A stretch of 64,000 nt of DNA from Chaetoderma sp. LZ-2023a (GCA_034401795.1 CM067363.1:26215188-26279187); one strand, 5' to 3'. Numbered from the stretch's first letter, positions 24,662 to 36,474 are shown. Translations and numbers: made by a program. Notes: a model not told the origin generated them from the letters alone.

Positions 24662-25364
24662 TGGACCTGGAGGTAGAGGTTTGTAAGAAGGTTCACCAGG
24701 TACATGCCAGTTGAGCATCGTTCTTTGAATCTACGTTAATCGTAATTTGATCCAGGTTTTACGAGCAGAATCTTGTCAATTTTGAAACGAAAGACGGTAA
24801 TAATGCATCCGTCTCACACCACTCCCACCTCCACATATCAGCGTTAAATACCCGCAGACGTTCTTGTACATGGAACCCGCATACAGTTTATCGATTATAT
24901 TATCAATTTTATGTCGGATTTCGTAATATTGAAGCAGTCTTCCATGGACTCCATGTGAGTGGTGTCGAAAACTGTTCGATACAGAGAGCTCAGTGACGAC
25001 AATTCCTTAGTGCAAGGCTTTTAATGGCCGCCTGTCTTAAGGATTGATCATATCAGTGTTGGAAGATGCAGTTTCTTCCATATCTGACGTGTCTAAGCAG
25101 ACGACTTCCCTTTATTGTCATCAATTACGACTACTCTCTGATGCATTCGTATCTCGCGAGATCTCCTTCGATTCGAAATCGAGAAAAGTATCTCGTATAC
25201 CTGCACACCGAACTTCAATATTTCAAATTGAACCGAATAATAGATCAATATCTGGGCACGAGGTGATATAGAAGAAGGACCCGTTGCTAGATATACCCGC
25301 CCTGTTCTAACTTACCTCTGCCAACCGTATGACTGCTGAGTTTTTTGCAGACACCATATTCCGT
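24662..25364. other. No recognised element or gene
   Basis: Unclassified. The overlapping frames at 25044-25271 are short and lack family features. Confidence 0.4.
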
Positions 25365-25537
25365 GTTGTGGGGGGGGGGGGGGGGTGAAGGGGTGGGGGT
25401 TGAGGTGGAGGGGGGGGGGGGGGGGTTTCTAGCGCTGGATCTGCTCAATATTTTGAAAACAATTTGACTGAGAGTTGTTGGTGGCTAACCCCATCAACAA
25501 CTTTCAATCACATTTTCAAAATATTCATCAGATTCAT
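25365..25537. repeat. Poly-G tract next to A-type hairpin
   Basis: G runs at about 25369-25385 and 25412-25427 separated by GGTGGGGGTTGAGGTGG, then a hairpin at about 25440-25535 (GCTCAATATTTTGAAAACAA with its complement, loop GTTGGTGGCTAACC). The G-rich part could form a quadruplex. Confidence 0.75.
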
Positions 25538-25619
25538 AGTTATTGCCAATTTAATTCTTTCTCCGCGGGCTTAAGTCTATTTGAATCGATGTTGTCCTTT
25601 TAATACCAAATCATTAGAT

Positions 25620-25872
25620 TTCCCATTTCCAGATATTTTCAAACCAATGTGATTGGAGATGGTGCAGCTACAGGTTTCTAGCCAAATTAGCTTCAAAATA
25701 CTTAAAAAGATCGTTTAATAAATTGTAAATTCTCCAAATCGTGTAAAACTGACACGTTCGTGGCGGACCAATACCACATTCATGATGAACCTACATCGGC
25801 TTGATCTTGACGTCAGTTAACACGTGATTATGACGCCGTACACTTGAGTGACCAATCGGATCCATTCCTTAG
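25620..25872 (+). mobile_element. Family B element
   Basis: Hairpin arms AGATATTTTCAAACCAATGT and AAATTAGCTTCAAAATACTT, TTTAATAAATTGTAAATTC, then the B arm CTTGACGTCAGTTAACACGT, GATTATGACGCC and ACTTGAGTGACCAATCGGAT. Confidence 0.6.
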
Positions 25873-26183
25873 TGTTCCGCAAAACATATTGGTTCATGGG
25901 TGAAATAAAAAAATTAAAGGTACATTAGTTGATAGATCAATAAAAACAATGTGTACGGGATTAAAGGTATAAACTGCTTCTAGTGTAAATACCAGCATTT
26001 GATTTTTGATTCTTATAAATAGGCCTACGTGCATTCAATAGCAAAGAATACCAAACATGAACGCGTGGTAATATCGGCAGCGATCTTACTGTAAGCGATA
26101 ATGAGTTAAATAATAGTGTGCAATAGCACGACTGTAGTAACTGGACAGGAATTGATTCATAAAAGCTGCTTATGGACGACTCA

Positions 26184-26555
26184 TTACTTTATTCACCACG
26201 CATATGACGTAATGATCAACTACCTGACGTGTAGGCTGACGTCATAATCAATTGCGCCATGAATGACAGTGTTGGTCATAAGCGCGTAATAGCCCGCCAG
26301 GTTGTACGAATTGTATGTTTGTATTATTTAATAAAGATATTGTTGAATATTTTGGAATTATTTTACTGGGCGCTGTTGCTGCCATATGCAGGAACATCAC
26401 CCACACAAATTAGTTTCAAAATTTTCAACAGCGTACCTTAAAGTTTTCTGCAAATTAAGATTTAGAGAGTGCAGAGATCGATCAACCCCGACAAAGCGCG
26501 AATGGAGCCTAGATTGAGATGGGCGTGGTATAGCTACAACCGGATTCCCCCCATT
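26184..26555 (+). mobile_element. Family A element
   Basis: GCATATGACGTAATGATC, GCTGACGTCATAATCAATTG at about 26240, GTATTATTTAATAAAG, hairpin with GGGCGCTGTTGCTGCC, right arm GAGATCGATCAACCCCG and GATGGGCGTGG, ending GGATTCCCCCCATT. Confidence 0.75.
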
Positions 26556-26934
26556 ATCTCGACTCACGTCCCTATAGCTACCGTTGCTACGAGTTAGATA
26601 TCGGTTTAACCCGTTCACGTCCTTTGAATATGAAAGACAAATTATGAAACGCGTGTATGCGTTAATAATAATTATGTTGACAATTTCGACGTAAATCTAG
26701 CACGATGCGGTTTCTGCCAATGGCAGAGTGACTGCTCCCTGTCAGATTAGGTGAAAGATAGTAAGTAGTATACCTGTGTGATTACGTTGGTAGTGCGATT
26801 ACGGAAATGCGTGGTTCAACTGGTTAATATAGTTCTCGGTTTGAAAGTGTCTAGATTTTAGTGATAGCGTCGCGGTACTTATACAGAATTTCTCTCTACT
26901 TGTTATCAGGCCGAAATGGATGTATTAATGTTTA
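26556..26934. other. No gene; faint hairpin remnant
   Basis: A worn A-like stem may be present at about 26665-26765. Nothing else is recognised. Confidence 0.35.
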
Positions 26935-27135
26935 ACTATGCCCCGTCCATCTCTAGCTAAGCTCCGCCCATGCTGTTCTCGCGTTACCAACAGCACCCAG
27001 CCACATTAGTTAAACAATATTCAACAAACGGTTTATTAAATAAATATGACGGACTAACCCGTGGCATTCGTGATGTTATTGGTTATGACGTCAGCCCGCA
27101 CGTGACGTTGTTGATTATAATTGACGGCTAAATAT
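26935..27135 (-). mobile_element. Truncated family A element
   Basis: TATGCCCCGTCCATCTCTAG, CTAAGCTCCGCCCA, one hairpin arm (ACATTAGTTAAACAATATTC), TTTATTAAATAAATATGACG, and TTATGACGTCAGCCCGCACG at about 27085. The left terminus and the first half of the hairpin are missing. Confidence 0.65.
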
Positions 27136-27175
27136 GTACGCAAGTTCTCCTTATAGGCAAGGTTTTCTATATAAA

Positions 27176-27660
27176 GGACATGCCAGTTTTAGCCATGCCC
27201 CGCCCACCTCTAGCTAAGATCCTCCCACACTTCGCCGTGTTAGGATCGATGGACCCACGAACGCCCTGACTATCAATCTCCTGAAACCTATACAGGTACG
27301 CTGTTGAAAATGTTGTAACTAATTTGACAATCAAATTATTTTCAAAATCGTCAACGTAATGTTTATTAAATAGCAAAGACATAAACTTCGTACAACAATG
27401 TCCAACAAGCACATGCCGTTGTTTCAACGTTGAATCCACGTTGAAATCACGCCATGACGTGATTTCGACGTGGATTCAAAGTTGAAACAACGTATGTGCC
27501 TGGTGGGTGCATAGTCGGTCTTCAAGTACGCGTTCGTGGCGTACTTATTACGTAATTCACGGCGGCATAATGACGTCATTGATTATGATGTGATTCTACA
27601 CGTGGCGTCGTTCATTATGACGTCATATGATGGACAGATAGAGTGGAAAGGTCCATTATA
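27176..27660 (-). mobile_element. Family A element interrupted by another hairpin
   Basis: ATGCCAGTTTTAGCCATGCC arm, CTATACAGGTACGCTG, shortened hairpin, TTTATTAAATAGCAAAGAC, then a foreign palindrome at 27402-27507, then the CRE arm with TGACGTCA at about 27570 and 27618, ending GTGGAAAGGTCCATT. The A element reads continuously across the foreign palindrome. Confidence 0.8.
27402..27507. mobile_element. Nested palindromic MITE
   Basis: About 106 bp. CCAACAAGCACATGCCGTTG at the left pairs with the complement of ACGTATGTGCCTGGTGGG at the right; internally ACGTTGAATCCACGTTGAAA pairs with TCGACGTGGATTCAAAGTTG. Hairpins of this ACGTTGAAACAACGT/CCTGGTGGG type recur across many animal genomes as short palindromic repeats (from memory, not checked). 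Confidence 0.7.
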
Positions 27661-27989
27661 TGCAACTTTGTAGAGGGGTCCATTTCTACGTTTAACTACG
27701 GTAATAAATCAATACAATTTACATAATTCAATTCGCTATCTACAATCCGATGCGCCATTACCATTTACCATTTTCCCGTCTTCTTCTCTGAATCATTGAC
27801 AAGTTAAGAGGGTATTTATTAGATTATCTTAGTACTATACTATTATTCCGTAGCACACGATAGTCTATCTGTAGCCATATATACATGCGCGTTAACACAT
27901 ACACACACCCGGGTACAAATCCATCACTTGTGCGCCACGTTGACTCTACCACACATCTGAACTATCGCTCAGTCATTTCTTCCCCTACA

Positions 27990-27994
27990 CACTA

Positions 27995-28044
<50 letters not shown>

Positions 28045-28330
28045 GCACTGACGGACAGAAGCACGTACGCACTGATTCACGAGCACACGAACGCACGTAC
28101 GCCCCCCCACCCCCACCACGCACACACAGACACACACACAAACACACACTTACGCCATAGCAAATCTACATATATATCATTTTTCTATGAGCTACGCACG
28201 CGCGGGCGCGCGTATACATGCACTCCCGCGTAAACTCGGCGACCGCCGCGTGCTGACACTTATATTCACGCGCCAGTAGACGTACCCGTAGACGTACATA
28301 CGAACGCACGATCGCCGCTGCAACTGCGCC
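27990..28330. repeat. (TC)n and CA/CG-rich simple repeats
   Basis: TC run at about 27990-28037, CA-rich tracts at about 28117-28150, and a CGCG-alternating stretch near 28190-28215. No gene. Confidence 0.85.
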
Positions 28331-28609
28331 ACTATATCCGTTATATGCGTCTTTTACCTAGAAGCTGAAAGGTAATTCTATTTCCATCATGTTGTGAAAT
28401 AACTTCGTTTACTGAAAGAAATCGATACGCCTCCTACGCAACATGTCACCCTCGTACGGGACAAATAAGCTTAGTCTGGCGGTAATGGTCGACGAAAATA
28501 GCGCAAACTGGTAAAACGGCATTCATTTAATAAGAAGTATAAACACCGATACGGATATTTTGGCCGATTCAATGTGCCCGTGGCATAGGAAATATAACTT
28601 CGCAATTAA

Positions 28610-29358
28610 GCCCTCGTGTGCCAGCTTAAAGGTGAACACACGCAGAGAAGAGTCAAAACACGCACAAATAAACGTGTTTAATATTTAAATAAAATGCAAT
28701 ATATCGTTTGCTTATTTTCTAATTCCTTAACAGTAAATTTCGTATCGAAATGTAAATTTCTTCAATTTTTCATGAGAATCGCGCAGTGACGCCATCGCAT
28801 GAATGAGTGTCGTGGCATGACGTCATGTCAAAAATACTATTTAGCTTAAATTGGAGATGGGCCCCTGCTTGCTGACTATGTTAGACGCCACTTTCTTCTA
28901 ATCTGATACCCGTGTGGCGTAATCTGAATCAACGTGGTTGACGTTTCACGCGATGACACCGTACGGTGACGTTTTTGGCGTGTCAAAATTCATGTCTCTA
29001 AACCAAATTCTAACAGTAATAGAGTTTGTGAACATATGTCAACTTCTTTTTTAAGCTATACAAAATGATAAAATCTTGTATTTGTATGTTTTTGCAGTGT
29101 ATATGACGAGTGGCTATGTACATGCCAGATATTCTTTTTGAAAATTTACGACTGAAATAACAGTTATTCGAATGGTACCTTTAGAAAAGGGATTTCTGTG
29201 TTCTGAAATGAACACTCTGCAGCTATTTTCGTAAATAATCTAGAAGTAAATTTACACAAAAATATTGTCTTCTTTTTCTTGAAGGGCCTTGACCATTACA
29301 GGGTCAACGGATATAAGTAGAATTTCTAGCGCTTCACGTTGCTGTTGACACACGAGGG
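28610..29358 (+). mobile_element. Long family D-like element with piggyBac-type ends
   Basis: TTAAG at 28606, then CCCTCGTGTGCCAGCTTAAA; right end GCTGTTGACACACGAGGG followed by TTAC. About 750 bp. The interior has a decayed D core near 29130-29290 (GAAAATTTACGACTGAAATA) and a TGACGTCA at about 28819. No transposase-like frame is visible, so it is non-autonomous or deleted. Confidence 0.6.
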
Positions 29359-29359
29359 T

Positions 29360-30000
29360 TACCTAGATTACATATACGCCAATATTACAAACAATGTAGA
29401 CACTGTGTGATCATGCCATCTCCTTTAATAACAGACCCAGCTTTTGATCAAAGGAAATCTTGCCAATAACTCCAGTATCGATGTCCAACAGCGGCGCGCA
29501 CATTATCCAACATAAGACAACGTGTTTCCCAATCATCATCATTCCAAAGAAAATTAGAACAATTTGCCGGAATAGTTACGCTCATATTCGATGTCCAATT
29601 TGCTGCCCGATTTGCGATGCACATGTGTGCTTTACTATACAGTATAACAATGCGAGCGCATTTCGTAGGAATACGCGCGAATCGTGGTAGCTGCGACGTG
29701 TATAACATTGCCAGAAGATGTATGCAAAACAACACAGGCAGGCTGACCGATCGACGAATCGATTGCACGGTCGCCAACCAACACACCTACCAACAAATCA
29801 TTTTAGTCAAATTGAGTTCCCAATAAACAGCCTGTTTCAGATGACATGCAGGCGGCAAGCTGTTGCTTGAATTCGTTTTTGTCGAAATGCATAATCGTCA
29901 TCACCTTGCCAGAATACGTGTCTAACCGAGAACTGTAAGAAATTTTTGGATTTCTTGGCGTATAGCAAATCCATTCTCTCATAATGGTAAACTACTCAAT
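29360..30000. other. No recognised element; unclassified frames
   Basis: A minus-strand frame of 112 codons at 29448-29786 and shorter plus-strand frames overlap here. None carries a motif I recognise and there is no splice or start context to favour one. Confidence 0.35.
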
Positions 30001-30001
30001 A

Positions 30002-30368
30002 ATGGGCCTTTCCAGTGTGTCAATCCATCATATGCCGTCATAATCAACTACTTGATGTGTAGGGCTTTAGCATGACGTCAAAATCAATTATAGCATGAAT
30101 GGCCCGTCTTAAACACTTAATAGTTCAACACCTTTTGCGAATTGTGTATCTTTACTACTTAATAAACATCCTGGTGATTATTTTGAAACTAATTTGACTA
30201 GGGGCTGTTGCTGCAATAGGCAGCAACAGAAACCAGTCAAATTAGTTTCAAAATATTCAACAGCGTACGTGTATAGTTATCTGGAAATTGATCGATCCCA
30301 ACAGGGGCTTCGTGGGTGAAGCATAACTAGGGATGGGCGGGGTATAGTTAAATCTGGAAAGACCCATT
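30002..30368 (+). mobile_element. Family A element, near complete
   Basis: AATGGGCCTTTCCAGTGTG terminus, CATGACGTCAAAATCAATTA at about 30073, TTTACTACTTAATAAACAT, a nearly perfect hairpin (GGCTGTTGCTGCAATAGG loop, stem TTTTGAAACTAATTTGACTA), GATCGATCCCAACAGG, GATGGGCGGGGTATAG, ending TCTGGAAAGACCCATT. Both termini match. Confidence 0.88.
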
Positions 30369-30369
30369 C

Positions 30370-31655
30370 ACTAGGTCTGCTCATAAAGGAAACATGCCAA
30401 ATTTAAAGGAATCCCAAACATGTTGATCTGCAATGGGTTTCCTGATAATGGGAGAGTCATGCATATAGTTGGGCAGAAGAGGGGGTACAGGAAAATGGCT
30501 AAAGTTGAAAAATCGGCTGGTAGAAGCAGACTGTAAACCCAGATCTATACCTATGCAAACACAAATACTACGGTGAATACTAAAACCCCAGTCGCATGCA
30601 CAATAATATACACTTGTTGGAAGACATCGCTGGTAAAACCAGACAGCACTGGGTAAATCTACTAATTTAGCCAGTATAAATCATACTAACATGTATGGTG
30701 TTCATCAAAGAAACCGGAGAGGGTGGTAGGCTTGTCACTACATCTTAAAATCGTGCGTCAGACAGTGTCGTACTTCCTCGCAGTAGGTCCTGTTCATTAT
30801 GAACTGCATGCCGCTTTCTACCTCCCAGCCATGGAGTTCATCCTTGCCAATATGCTTTGACATTTTTGGGAGGGGTGGGTACGGGCTGGGGCATGCTATA
30901 TATTTGGAATTGAATCTGGATCGATGTGTGCATCGAGGTCAATTTGGCGAGATACGGGCATGGTAAGGTTGAGATCATTTGCATTCCGCTCAATCATGCT
31001 ATTTTCAAGACATTTAATCTCCACATCTCCACTCGGATTGCATCCAAAACGATGATCACCAATGCTACAACGAGGATACACCGTCTGCAACACACTTGTA
31101 CAATCCGCTTGTTTGAGAGAACCGCCTTTGTGATATAGTACACATTGTGAGTGGACGATTGGTACTGCCATCAGCCAATGTATACAGGGCGATTGAAATG
31201 GGAAGGGTGCCAAAGAGGCAGTTTGATGTATTTGACATCAACCTAATTTAATGTACTGTGTCCAGGCCTCACACTAGCTCCAACTAGTGAAACGCCAATG
31301 CTGTTCTTTCAAACGAATTGGCTCGCATAGTTACACCGATGCCCAAATAGACTGGAGAAATGATCACTTCACTAGCTCTGACTGTCCTTGATCAAATACA
31401 GCTGGTCGTAACTCCGGCAGCCCAAGCCATTTAGGGCTGAGCCCTACTTTGTGCGATTCATCGCGCTACAGTTGGGACAGTGTAGGAGTTTATGAACGAG
31501 TTTGGTGTTCCCATTGGCAGACTCTTATATAAATGGGGTGTAGGTCTATACATTGTCGTTGATAAGAACAATGTTCACAGTACAAAGAGTGCAACAAGAT
31601 ATACCATACACCTTGGCAGTTAGAAAGGCCTGTAATATTCATGATGTGTACATCT
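30370..31655. other. No recognised element or gene
   Basis: About 1.3 kb without the common hairpins. A minus-strand frame of 105 codons (30896-31213) and a plus-strand frame of 70 codons (30926-31138) overlap; neither resembles a known family. Confidence 0.35.
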
Positions 31656-31658
31656 GTA

Positions 31659-32012
31659 ATTGATGGATTCCATATGTCACTCAATGACATCATAATCAAT
31701 CGTGTAGGCTGACGACACAATGAAAATACTTAACGAATGCCGTATTCAGCTCCGTCGTGAACATTGAAATGTCCGTCAGGTGTACGAATTGTATGTTTTT
31801 AATTATTTAATCGACAGTCCTTTGAATATTTTGAAACTAATTTGTCAAAATATGTTCAACGTCTGTAGGTTGCCTGTATAGTTAGTTACCTTGAAATTGG
31901 GATTCTGCGACTACTTTTGTCATATTATATAAACCGTTCCGAACACGGCAACACGTAGGCATAGCTTATCTAGAAATGAGCGGGGCATAATTAGAAATGG
32001 ATCGCTGTATTT
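31659..32012 (+). mobile_element. Degenerate family A element
   Basis: TGACATCATAATCAATCG, GAAATGTCCGTCAGGTGTAC, AATTATTTAATCGACAG, a minimal hairpin (TTTGAATATTTTGAAACTAA then TTTGTCAAAATATGTTCAAC), and a right arm with GAGCGGGGCATAATT. Confidence 0.65.
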
Positions 32013-32605
32013 TGACTTCTGTTATGAAAGTATGTCATTTTAACATGTAGGTAATTATTTAAAAAAGATTCCGAAAATGGTTTGAATGCATCAAATATAA
32101 TTTACGATTTTCAAAAAATAGTTATTACTTTGATACAATCGCTCAGCTCATTAAATTACACCGGCTTTAGAATTAGGTTTGAGATGGTGAATGACCTTAC
32201 GTAAACTCTAGAGGTCACATGGGCAACCAATCGCTTTATACTGGCGTGCTATGGTGTTGCTGCGCTATGACACCATTGTGGGATTCGAATCTGGTTGTGT
32301 TGTTATCTCACATTTAACATGATTGTGAATCCTGCTATAAAAGTGTTAAAGGAAGCGGATTGTACACGTATAAATTTAAAAAAACCACATATTTAGTACA
32401 AAGTTCTTTTTCGAGGAGGTGGGTGCTAAACCCGGTAGATTTCGCAAGGTTTCATTAACCTTATGGAACAAGGGAGATAACTGTTCTTTTTCAAGACGTC
32501 AATGGAACCGATAATTTAGCGCAATTACGTCCCACACAGTTTTCTGCTGGAAATTGGTCAAGGTCACTTACAGAGCAAGTTTTAGGCTACACACTCCTTA
32601 TTAAA
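32013..32605. other. No recognised element or gene
   Basis: AT-rich; no hairpin family and no meaningful frame. GATTCGAATC at about 32282 resembles a tRNA B box but no tRNA fold is apparent. Confidence 0.4.
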
Positions 32606-32608
32606 TTT

Positions 32609-33001
32609 AACCTTTCCAGTTTATCTGTTCATGATATGATGTCATATGGCGTCATAAAGAACTAAGTGACATTTGGATGACGTCATAATTAATTATGGCA
32701 TGAATGACTCGATTTAGCTCAATTATTTAACGCTTAATAGTCCCAACATGTTATACGAATCGTATGGCTTTGCCATTTAGTAAACATTCTGTTGAATATT
32801 TTAAAACTAATTTGACTTGGCGATGTATAGGCAGCAACAGCACCCTATGAAATTAGTTTCAAAATAGTTAACAGCTTACTGTATAGTTTTCTGGAAATTG
32901 AGTCAGTGAGTTCATGGATCAATCGATCCCAACACCAGCGAGGTGTGGGTGGAGCTTAGCCAATGATGAGGGGGGAATAGCTAAACCCGGAAAGGTCCAT
33001 T
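32609..33001 (+). mobile_element. Family A element
   Basis: AACCTTTCCAGTTTATCTG terminus, GATGACGTCATAATTAATTA at about 32676, TTAGTAAACATTCTG, hairpin with reduced left loop (GACTTGGCGATGTATAGGCA), GATCAATCGATCCCAACAC, GAGGTGTGGGTGGAGCTTAG, ending CCCGGAAAGGTCCATT. Confidence 0.82.
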
Positions 33002-33297
33002 ATATTGGGTGGTCAGTGGGCAAATAGTGCTGTAATGTAATGTTTATGTGATGATTTTGAAAATATTGTCAACTTTGATGAAAAACGCTGGATTGGGTAA
33101 AAGGCAAACTCTCGAATTGCTCAGGGGTAAAGTGTTGTGCGCCGGAATTTACTGCAAAGTAAGAACACTCAAGTTTTCTGAATCCGTATCAAAGGGTCCA
33201 TAGACAACAAATCAGTTCAAACCCCGGACTTATCTGGCGGTCTATTTCCATTATAAATGGCATCGCTGACAGGCTGGCGATTGTGTATTGCCACATT

Positions 33298-33475
33298 TAA
33301 CACTTTCCTGGCAATGCCGGCCTCTGCTGTGGACTTGAAGAACATCTATTGGCAGGCAAACAGCATACTACTTTTCGAAAATTTACCACTGGACTGACTG
33401 GCTGTGTAATCGAGCCAGCCATTCCAGTGGTATATTACAAAATAATTAATCTTCCCTTGGCCTGCAAATAGATAT
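33298..33475 (+). mobile_element. Family D hairpin
   Basis: Left flank TTTAACACTTTCC and GCCGGCCTCTGCTGTGG, then TATTGGCAGGCAAACAGC, TTTACCACTGGACTGACTGG paired with CCAGCCATTCCAGTGGTATA around TGTAATCGAG, then CCTTGGCCTGCAAATAG. Confidence 0.65.
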
Positions 33476-33499
33476 TCCTTAAGCAAATATTTGACGAGA

Positions 33500-34085
33500 T
33501 TTATCCAGTAACGTGATAATTTAGAATGCGCAGGAAATGATACAATAAAAGTGAGACAATTTCATCGTCGAAAGCTCTTGTTGGACAAATCGGATTTTTA
33601 TCGTCTGAGAATTGGTAAATTGGCCGTGAAGTTGCTCGCCCACCAACGCGACGACAACTCAATCTATCTTAGCAGATTGTAATGTGTTCTTTAAACATTA
33701 AGCTACTAAACCGGTAGAGTGAATGCGAGAGTCAATAAATGTCACTGTACCCGGTTCGACCCTGAAATGCCGGTCTCTCGACGGCAAGGGATTCCGGGAA
33801 GAAATGTAATGGGTATTTATAGACACCGTTGCCTCAGACCCATCGAGTTCAAAATGTAATGATTAAAATACATTCTAATCGACCCATGTTTGGGGTGTAA
33901 TGTCTATTGACAACGAGCGGACCGAGGTTAAATGTGATTAACTTGCTAGTAACGAAGGTGTGTTGGGGCACTACACCCCAACACCCTATGCAAGGCGTGA
34001 TCTAAATCAAGGATATCGCTGTAGATCGGTAGATTTTCTATTCTGGTCTCCAGGAATTCGCTAACTAGATTTCGTAGCGCCGCAA
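33500..34085. other. No recognised element or gene
   Basis: Unclassified. A GGTTCGACCCT at about 33751 resembles a pol III B box, but no A box at proper spacing or cloverleaf is convincing. Confidence 0.4.
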
Positions 34086-34258
34086 CGCGCCAATATAGAA
34101 TTTGCACCATTGACAACAGCGTATGAACCAATATCGAATTTGATATTGGTGCGCCTGTTGGCCAACGACGCAGGGGCTAATATCGAATTTGATATCGGCG
34201 CGCCAGGTGTCAATATCAAAGTCGATATTGGTCTCTGCACCATTGATCAACGGGCACG

Positions 34259-34260
<2 letters not shown>
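34086..34260 (+). repeat. Palindromic-unit minisatellite
   Basis: About four units of 33-50 bp, each opening with AATATCGAATTTGATATTGG or a variant (34091, 34130, 34180, 34212), followed by GCGCC-containing spacers. The CCAATATCxAATTTGATATTGG core is itself an inverted repeat. The style, an ACCAATxx AT core plus GCGC spacer, recalls the 47-bp units at 38070 and 40911. Confidence 0.75.
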
Positions 34261-34261
<1 letters not shown>

Positions 34262-34329
<68 letters not shown>

Positions 34330-34336
34330 TAGAGCG

Positions 34337-34404
<68 letters not shown>
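34262..34404 (+). repeat. (GA)n microsatellite
   Basis: Nearly pure GA over about 140 bp with small interruptions (GATAGA, GTAGAGCGAGCG), ending in ACACAC and a G homopolymer at about 34437-34451. It abuts the minisatellite. Frames through it are artefacts. Confidence 0.97.
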
Positions 34405-34409
<5 letters not shown>

Positions 34410-34599
34410 CACACACACAGAGAGACAGAGAGCTGGGAGGGGGGGGGGGGCATTTCTAACTATACCCGCTATGAAATGTCGGAAGGGATTTGCAACTTTG
34501 AACTTCAGTTAAATTGCTTTGAACAGACTCAAACACCTTACCTGTATCCTTAGCTTGAAGTTGAGCTTCATGGAATTTGCGTGACATTTTCATACTGAT

Positions 34600-35870
34600 G
34601 TTAATGTCAACAGATTCGTGTGTATGAAATTGTAAATTCATAACATTCAAACTTCATTATGGTATTTTCGAATTTCGTGACTGTTTCTACATCATTGTAA
34701 TTGTGACGTCAGCTAACATGCAACGTATTTGATTATGACGACGGATAATTGAGTGGCAGATAGGATCACTCTATTGGCCCCCTTCATGAAAAGGTTACAA
34801 CCCTATTGCATACCAATAGCTGTTATACCGCACTATCTACTTCGTCTCAGATCGTAACGCGATATGGAAGTTGTTATTTCCTCATACTATCTCTTCCAAT
34901 CAAGGTCATTACTGATTTATTGCCATTGGAATTTAAATACATAGGGCTCCGATCTGTGACTCAACTCTTTGATATCAAAATGCAATGCGTCACATTCTAG
35001 CAATAAAAACTGCGTAGGCCGATCTCCGTAAAAAAAACAACGAAATGTCCGTCGCCAAAGATTACGAATTATACGTCTTTGATTATTTTATAATTTAGTA
35101 CATTTTCTACAAGCAATAGCTCCCAGCCAAATTATTGTCAAAGTATGCATTAGGCCACCCGTAGATTTAGATTCTGGCAATTTAAGTCTCAGTTTCAAAT
35201 TGACTCAACGTGCTTAAAATGTTAAACGGGTCTTAACTAAACATGGGCGCGACATAACTCTAAATATGTACCTCTATCGCGAGGCACTTATTCGGGTAAC
35301 CAAGCGATTAAATATTATGTTTAAATAGAATCGGATAATGGCGTATTTCTTTATTTAGGGTAGAGTACTCTTTGCTGCAATTTTACTATAAGATTTAACT
35401 ATAACACAAGTAGTCTCCCTTTGATTTTTTGTCTCAGCATTGCCGTACTACTATATATGCGTGATTGCCCATCGGCGTATGCAAGAAGAATTAACGCAAG
35501 TTCTACTTACTCGTGATTGGTAAGTTAATGGACCTCTCCGGTCTATACATCAATCATATGACGCCATAAGCAAGTGCGTGGCGTGTAGGCTGACATCATA
35601 GTCGAGTACGCCCGTTTTAAACTCTTAATAGCCCGCCACGTTTTACGAATTGTTGTAAGGAATGTTATTTCTGGCTCTCTGCTGTGACGAGTTCACGAAT
35701 CAGAATGGCGTAGATCCGTCATGAAAATCAAAATGTCCGTCACGAAACTGTATGAAATGTATGTTTTTGATGACTACAATGTTTTGAAACTAATATAACT
35801 GGCAGCAACAGCTCCCAGTCAAGTTAGTTTCAAAATATTCAACAGCTTATTTGTATAGCGGAGTCGAATG
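34600..35870 (+). repeat. Second segmental repeat, copy 1
   Basis: Matches 37130-38040 and continues to 41133-41615. Anchors: ACTTCATTATGGTATTTTCG at 34653 with 37211; ACTTCGTCTCAGAT at 34840 with 37389; AAGGTCATTACTGAT at 34902 with 37453; GTAGATTTAGATTC at 35160 with 37770; TATGCGTGATTGCxCxTCGG at 35455 with 41141; GGTAAGTTAATGGA at 35518 with 41219. It contains a B arm (GTGACGTCAGCTAACATG) and an A element, and lacks the 3.1-kb insert of copy 2. Confidence 0.78.
35528..35865 (+). mobile_element. Family A element with extra arm sequence
   Basis: AATGGACCTCTCCGGTCTAT terminus, CATATGACGCCATAAGC, AATAGCCCGCCACGTTTTAC, then a second partial arm (CCGTCATGAAAATCAAAATG, ATGTCCGTCACGAAACTG), a hairpin with loop GCAGCAACAGCTCC, and no right arm. 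The repeated half-arm suggests two A copies merged. Confidence 0.65.
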
Positions 35871-36030
35871 TTGAAAAAATAGGATAATTTCACAGCTAAC
35901 TAAATATCCACCTTACCTCGAAAAGTGCCGGATTTTCCTTGAAAGCCCTTAGATTTCAAACATTTGCTTGGGTGACCCCAGACACCTTGTGTGTCATTTT
36001 TTAAATCATTGTATAACCTCAGCCGCCGTT

Positions 36031-36045
36031 CTCATAATAGAGAGC

Positions 36046-36090
<45 letters not shown>
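36031..36090 (+). repeat. (GA)n microsatellite
   Basis: About 50 bp of GA. A short C homopolymer follows at about 36181-36190. Confidence 0.95.
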
Positions 36091-36093
<3 letters not shown>

Positions 36094-36373
36094 GTGTGCG
36101 TGTTCAGGTGTAGCTATGCCCACTAATCTCCATCCCCGCTTAAGCATGTTGGAATGGAGGAATCCACTCTTAACTATGTTCCCCCCCCCCATCCCTAGAC
36201 AAAATCCTCTTTCACCGGACCAGCTGCCAACTTCCCGACTCACAACCACACGAATTGACTGTAACTGAGAGTGTACATTCCATACTTGTCATATCTCTAG
36301 GCACTGGCATGTATGTAGGTTTTATTTTTGCCAAGCATTAGTTCTAGGAACCCTGTCATTGACGACGCACTGG

Positions 36374-36401
36374 CAGTAGCAGTAGCAGTAAAAGGAGCCC
36401 A

Positions 36402-36436
<35 letters not shown>

Positions 36437-36438
36437 AA

Positions 36439-36471
<33 letters not shown>

Positions 36472-36474
36472 CAT

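Noticed and set aside
29448..29786. 112-codon minus-strand frame
   Set aside because: No motif or transposase triad identified, overlapping open frames on the other strand, no conservation evidence.
30896..31213. 105-codon minus-strand frame
   Set aside because: Composition is plausible, but there is no family resemblance, splice context or duplicate to support it.
33700..33790. tRNA or tRNA-derived SINE suggested by GGTTCGACCCT
   Set aside because: No A box at suitable spacing and no cloverleaf; similar B-box look-alikes at 32282, 51405 and 63857 also fail.
36019..36249. GA tract and neighbouring poly-C as a promoter GAGA element
   Set aside because: Such tracts occur at many sites in the window without any adjacent gene.
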